Origin: Treponema sp.
Lineage (GTDB): Bacteria > Spirochaetota > Spirochaetia > Treponematales > Breznakiellaceae
DNA: 8,020 nt
Direction: 5' to 3'
Assembly: GCA_009780545.1 (NCBI GenBank)
Contig: WQZW01000055.1
Span: 1-8,020 of the forward strand
The position numbers were made by a program, and so were the translations under genes. Positions 6,858 to 8,020 of this stretch are shown here, in pieces. How positions within the stretch are numbered: position 1 is the stretch's first letter; each line of letters begins with the position of its first letter. The notes beneath the pieces are model-generated. The model did no database searches. It saw nothing but the letters and a program-made list of their open reading frames with translations, and had not been told where the DNA came from.

Positions 6858-7300
6858 TCGACAACCCCACCATGAATGGCGGGGTTGTTGTTTGGGTAAG
6901 GGGGTATGTACCCTCCGAATACAATCATTTGATCGACCGTGGATGGAAGATCGCCCGCAAGAAGAATTGCGGCGAGGGCAGTTGCCGCCAACTCCCGGAA
7001 TTCGTTCTGCGAATACCACCTTGAATCAAGGGCGGCCAAAGGAACGAAAGAAGTCCAACCATAATTGCTTAGGTAGCTACCGTGCTGATGCGTCACTTTC
7101 AGGGTAATCGTATCGCCCAGAACCGTGTATGTTCCTTTCGACATTGGGGCATCGTCAACCCATATTTCCAAAGCGCCATCTTTTAATTTTAGTTCCGCAG
7201 CCTCGGAGGAAACCCATTCCCCGTTAAGGGCGGGATTCGCCGTCGCAGCTGCGCCCACAACCAGCGCAAGCGCTGTCGTCAAAAAGAATCGTCGTGCCAT
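6767..7300 (-). CDS. Small exported lipocalin-like protein, C-terminally truncated paralog
   Basis: Starting at the ATG complementary to 7298-7300, the product has 177 residues. A signal peptide (MARRFFLTTALALVVGAAATA, probable cleavage before Asn22) is followed by a mature start NPALNGEWVS and KGTYTVLGDTITLKVTHQHGS…SRWYSQNEFREL. This is the same beta-rich pattern as the upstream paralog. Homology stops after about residue 115 (near base 6956). The remaining ~60 residues match nothing in the paralog, cross the terminator hairpin and run 91 bases antisense into the PAP2-like gene. No other frame restores the paralog's YSLSGNTLTLSV ending, so a deletion or replacement is likelier than a simple frameshift. 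The start has only a weak Shine-Dalgarno (AACAGCAG), and longer in-frame extensions upstream run into the intergenic space. It follows the paralog by 37 bases and is probably co-transcribed. It may be a pseudogene. Confidence 0.6.
   Translation of the reverse strand: MARRFFLTTALALVVGAAATANPALNGEWVSSEAAELKLKDGALEIWVDDAPMSKGTYTVLGDTITLKVTHQHGSYLSNYGWTSFVPLAALDSRWYSQNEFRELAATALAAILLAGDLPSTVDQMIVFGGYIPPYPNNNPAIHGGVVDQGTRGIFCRNERIGSSQLLAVFPASARPR
6861..6888 (+). terminator. Hairpin just after the PAP2-like stop codon, probable terminator
   Basis: ACAACCCCACC and GGCGGGGTTGT flank a six-base loop (ATGAAT), with one A-C mismatch, three bases after the TGA at 6855-6857. TTGTTT-type sequence follows on the plus strand, a modest T tract. 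On the minus strand the mismatch becomes a G-U pair, so the hairpin is perfect as RNA there, but that strand is open reading frame of the truncated paralog and no T run follows. Confidence 0.6.
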
Positions 7301-7713
7301 CTGCTGTTCTTTTGCCGTTTCCGCCGCAATAAAAATATTACCTTTTGATATATACTTCCCCCGGCTCGCCGGCAACTGAAAGGGTGAGCGTGTTGCCGCT
7401 TAGGGAATACGTTGCCTCGGTCGGCGCAAACATTGCGTCGAAGAGCTCGCCGATCTCCATGTCCATTTCCTCCTCGAGCTCCGCAATCGTTTCATTGAGC
7501 GCAGAGGAAAGTTCGCCTTCCTCAAGAAGGCTTTCGCTTTCCGCCAAAAGAACTACGGCAAGGGCAGATAGCATCAGCTTCCGAAGCTCATCTTGCGAAT
7601 ACCACTTCGAATCAAAACCGACTATGGGAGACAGATCAAAATTGTTTAGGATGGTACCGTTGAGGTGAGTCATTTTCATGGTAATCGTATCGCCCAGAAC
7701 CGTGTATGTTCCT
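7103..7713. repeat. Direct repeat shared by the two lipocalin-like genes
   Basis: The 34 bases at 7103-7136 recur exactly at 7680-7713, coding the GTYTVLGDTIT strand region in both paralogs. Shorter exact matches flank it: the NGEWVS codons (starting near 7211 and 7786) and the signal-peptide region (near 7257 and 7830). The DNA-level identity indicates a recent tandem duplication, or gene conversion between the copies. Confidence 0.8.
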
Positions 7714-7874
7714 CTCATCATTGGAGTGTCTTCAAAGCGTACTTCCAAGACCCCGTCTTTTAATTGTAATTCCGCATCCTCGGAAACCCATTCCCCGTTA
7801 AGGTCGGGATTAGCCGCCGCCGCAACACCCACAACCAGCGCAAGTACTGTCGTCAAAAAAAATATTCGTGCCAT
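7338..7874 (-). CDS. Small exported lipocalin-like protein, intact copy
   Basis: The product has 178 residues from the ATG complementary to 7872-7874. Residues 1-21 (MARIFFLTTVLALVVGVAAAA) form a signal peptide with a type I cleavage site before Asn22; there is no lipobox Cys, so it is a soluble periplasmic or secreted protein. The mature part begins NPDLNGEWVSEDAELQLKDG, then RGTYTVLGDTITMKMTHLNG, FDSKWYSQDELRKLM, and ends TYSLSGNTLTLSV…VYIKR. This is an alternating beta-strand scheme like the lipocalin-like 'extracytoplasmic strand' proteins common in treponemes. Between residues 98 and 149 a hydrophobic helix and a very acidic stretch (ESESLLEEGE…ELEEEMDMEIGELF) interrupt the strands. It is the first gene of the minus-strand pair. 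The frame is open further upstream to about 8003, but that part crosses the hairpin cluster and is not protein-like. Ligand and role are unknown. Confidence 0.75.
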   Translation of the reverse strand: MARIFFLTTVLALVVGVAAAANPDLNGEWVSEDAELQLKDGVLEVRFEDTPMMRGTYTVLGDTITMKMTHLNGTILNNFDLSPIVGFDSKWYSQDELRKLMLSALAVVLLAESESLLEEGELSSALNETIAELEEEMDMEIGELFDAMFAPTEATYSLSGNTLTLSVAGEPGEVYIKR

Positions 7875-7878
7875 TGTT

Positions 7879-7884
7879 CCCTCT
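7879..7884 (-). promoter_or_regulatory. Ribosome binding site of the intact lipocalin-like gene
   Basis: On the minus strand AGAGGG precedes the ATG at 7874-7872 with a four-base AACA spacer. It fixes this start and argues against the longer in-frame opening toward 8003. Confidence 0.6.
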
Positions 7885-7909
7885 ACTACCGAAAAATAAA
7901 TCTTAATGC

Positions 7910-7926
7910 GGGGGGCCAAGCCCCCC
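7910..7926. repeat. Perfect inverted repeat with three-base loop (hairpin 1)
   Basis: GGGGGGC and GCCCCCC flank CAA. As minus-strand RNA it is followed by an A/T-rich stretch containing TTTATTTTT within about 15 bases, so it could act as a terminator or attenuator ahead of the minus-strand gene pair. It could also be one arm of a larger repetitive element with the two hairpins to its right. Confidence 0.6.
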
Positions 7927-7957
7927 TTCGCTCCAGACTTGCTACCATTACGGTGTT

Positions 7958-7978
7958 GAGTTTTGCTATGCAAAACTC
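7958..7978. repeat. Perfect inverted repeat with three-base loop (hairpin 2)
   Basis: GAGTTTTGC and GCAAAACTC flank TAT, a nine-base perfect stem. It has no T run on either side and is therefore more like a palindromic intergenic repeat unit than a terminator. Confidence 0.65.
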
Positions 7979-7981
7979 CGA

Positions 7982-8008
7982 GGCCAATGCACCCACGGTG
8001 CATTGGCC
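7982..8008. repeat. Perfect inverted repeat with three-base loop (hairpin 3)
   Basis: GGCCAATGCACC and GGTGCATTGGCC flank CAC, a twelve-base perfect stem, only three bases after hairpin 2. A further small GCC-TTC-GGC dyad follows at 8010-8018 and may continue beyond the window. Confidence 0.7.
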
Positions 8009-8020
8009 CGCCTTCGGCAC

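Noticed and set aside
5796..7019. 407-codon open frame on the minus strand across the PAP2-like gene
   Set aside because: The translation is low-complexity Arg/Gly-rich and covers promoter, gene and terminator of the plus strand; the plus frame has recognisable motifs and membrane-like segments.
5987..7024. 345-codon open frame on the plus strand overlapping the PAP2-like gene in another frame
   Set aside because: Pro/Arg-rich composition typical of an off-frame reading of GC-rich DNA, and it runs through the terminator hairpin.
7875..8003. N-terminal extension of the intact lipocalin-like gene toward 8003
   Set aside because: It would put 43 residues before a textbook signal peptide, passes through perfect hairpins, and the AGAGGG ribosome binding site points to the ATG at 7874.
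7910..8008. CRISPR array or transposon end from the repeated hairpins
   Set aside because: The three stems differ in sequence, there are no equal spacers, and no transposase or target-site duplication is visible.

Overview
The window looks like chromosomal DNA of a high-GC, diderm, host-associated spirochaete (Treponema-like). The main reasons are a very large secreted lipoprotein with a relaxed, spirochaete-style lipobox (LAFGAC), an OmpA-like domain with the GYTAxxGT…LSxxRAxxVAxxL spelling I associate with treponemal proteins, and small secreted 'LNGEWVS…KGTYTVLGDTIT' lipocalin-like proteins. This placement is inference from protein style, not from a marker gene. There is no rRNA, tRNA, CRISPR array, insertion sequence or integrase in the window.

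Left part (1-5484, plus strand), cell-envelope genes: a 5'-truncated outer-membrane beta-barrel protein ending in two tandem OmpA-like domains (3-1295), then after 67 bases a 1373-residue lipoprotein (1363-5484). The lipoprotein has five bacterial Ig/DUF5018-like repeats followed by a long right-handed beta-helix. The close spacing and shared strand suggest co-transcription; both products should sit at the outer membrane or periplasm, so the pair reads as a surface or adhesion module. The gene for the lipoprotein is a compositional mosaic, with two AT-rich islands inside the beta-helix.

Middle part (5485-6888): about 400 bases without a confident gene. It contains a short open stretch in the lipoprotein frame after its stop, an AT-rich tract with a perfect 18-bp palindrome, and a plausible sigma-70 promoter. 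This leads into a 320-residue integral-membrane-like protein (5895-6857) with a PSLH motif and an SVLFVKQH motif. It resembles the PAP2 phosphatase superfamily but lacks the usual final Asp and carries a Cys-rich C-terminal tail. A hairpin immediately after its stop is a likely terminator.

Right part (6767-7874, minus strand): two tandem paralogous small exported proteins in one apparent transcription unit. The upstream copy (7338-7874) looks intact. The downstream copy (6767-7300) loses homology after about residue 115, reads antisense through the terminator hairpin and overlaps the 3' end of the PAP2-like gene by 91 bases, so it is probably a truncated copy. Upstream of the pair (7910-8020) lies a run of three perfect inverted repeats, each with a three-base loop, an unusual structured intergenic region that runs to the window edge.

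The strongest leads are the tandem OmpA domains with a 21-base deletion, the mosaic beta-helix lipoprotein, the PAP2-like/Cys-rich protein, the truncated convergent paralog and the hairpin cluster. I did not find a clearly recognisable new multi-gene system.
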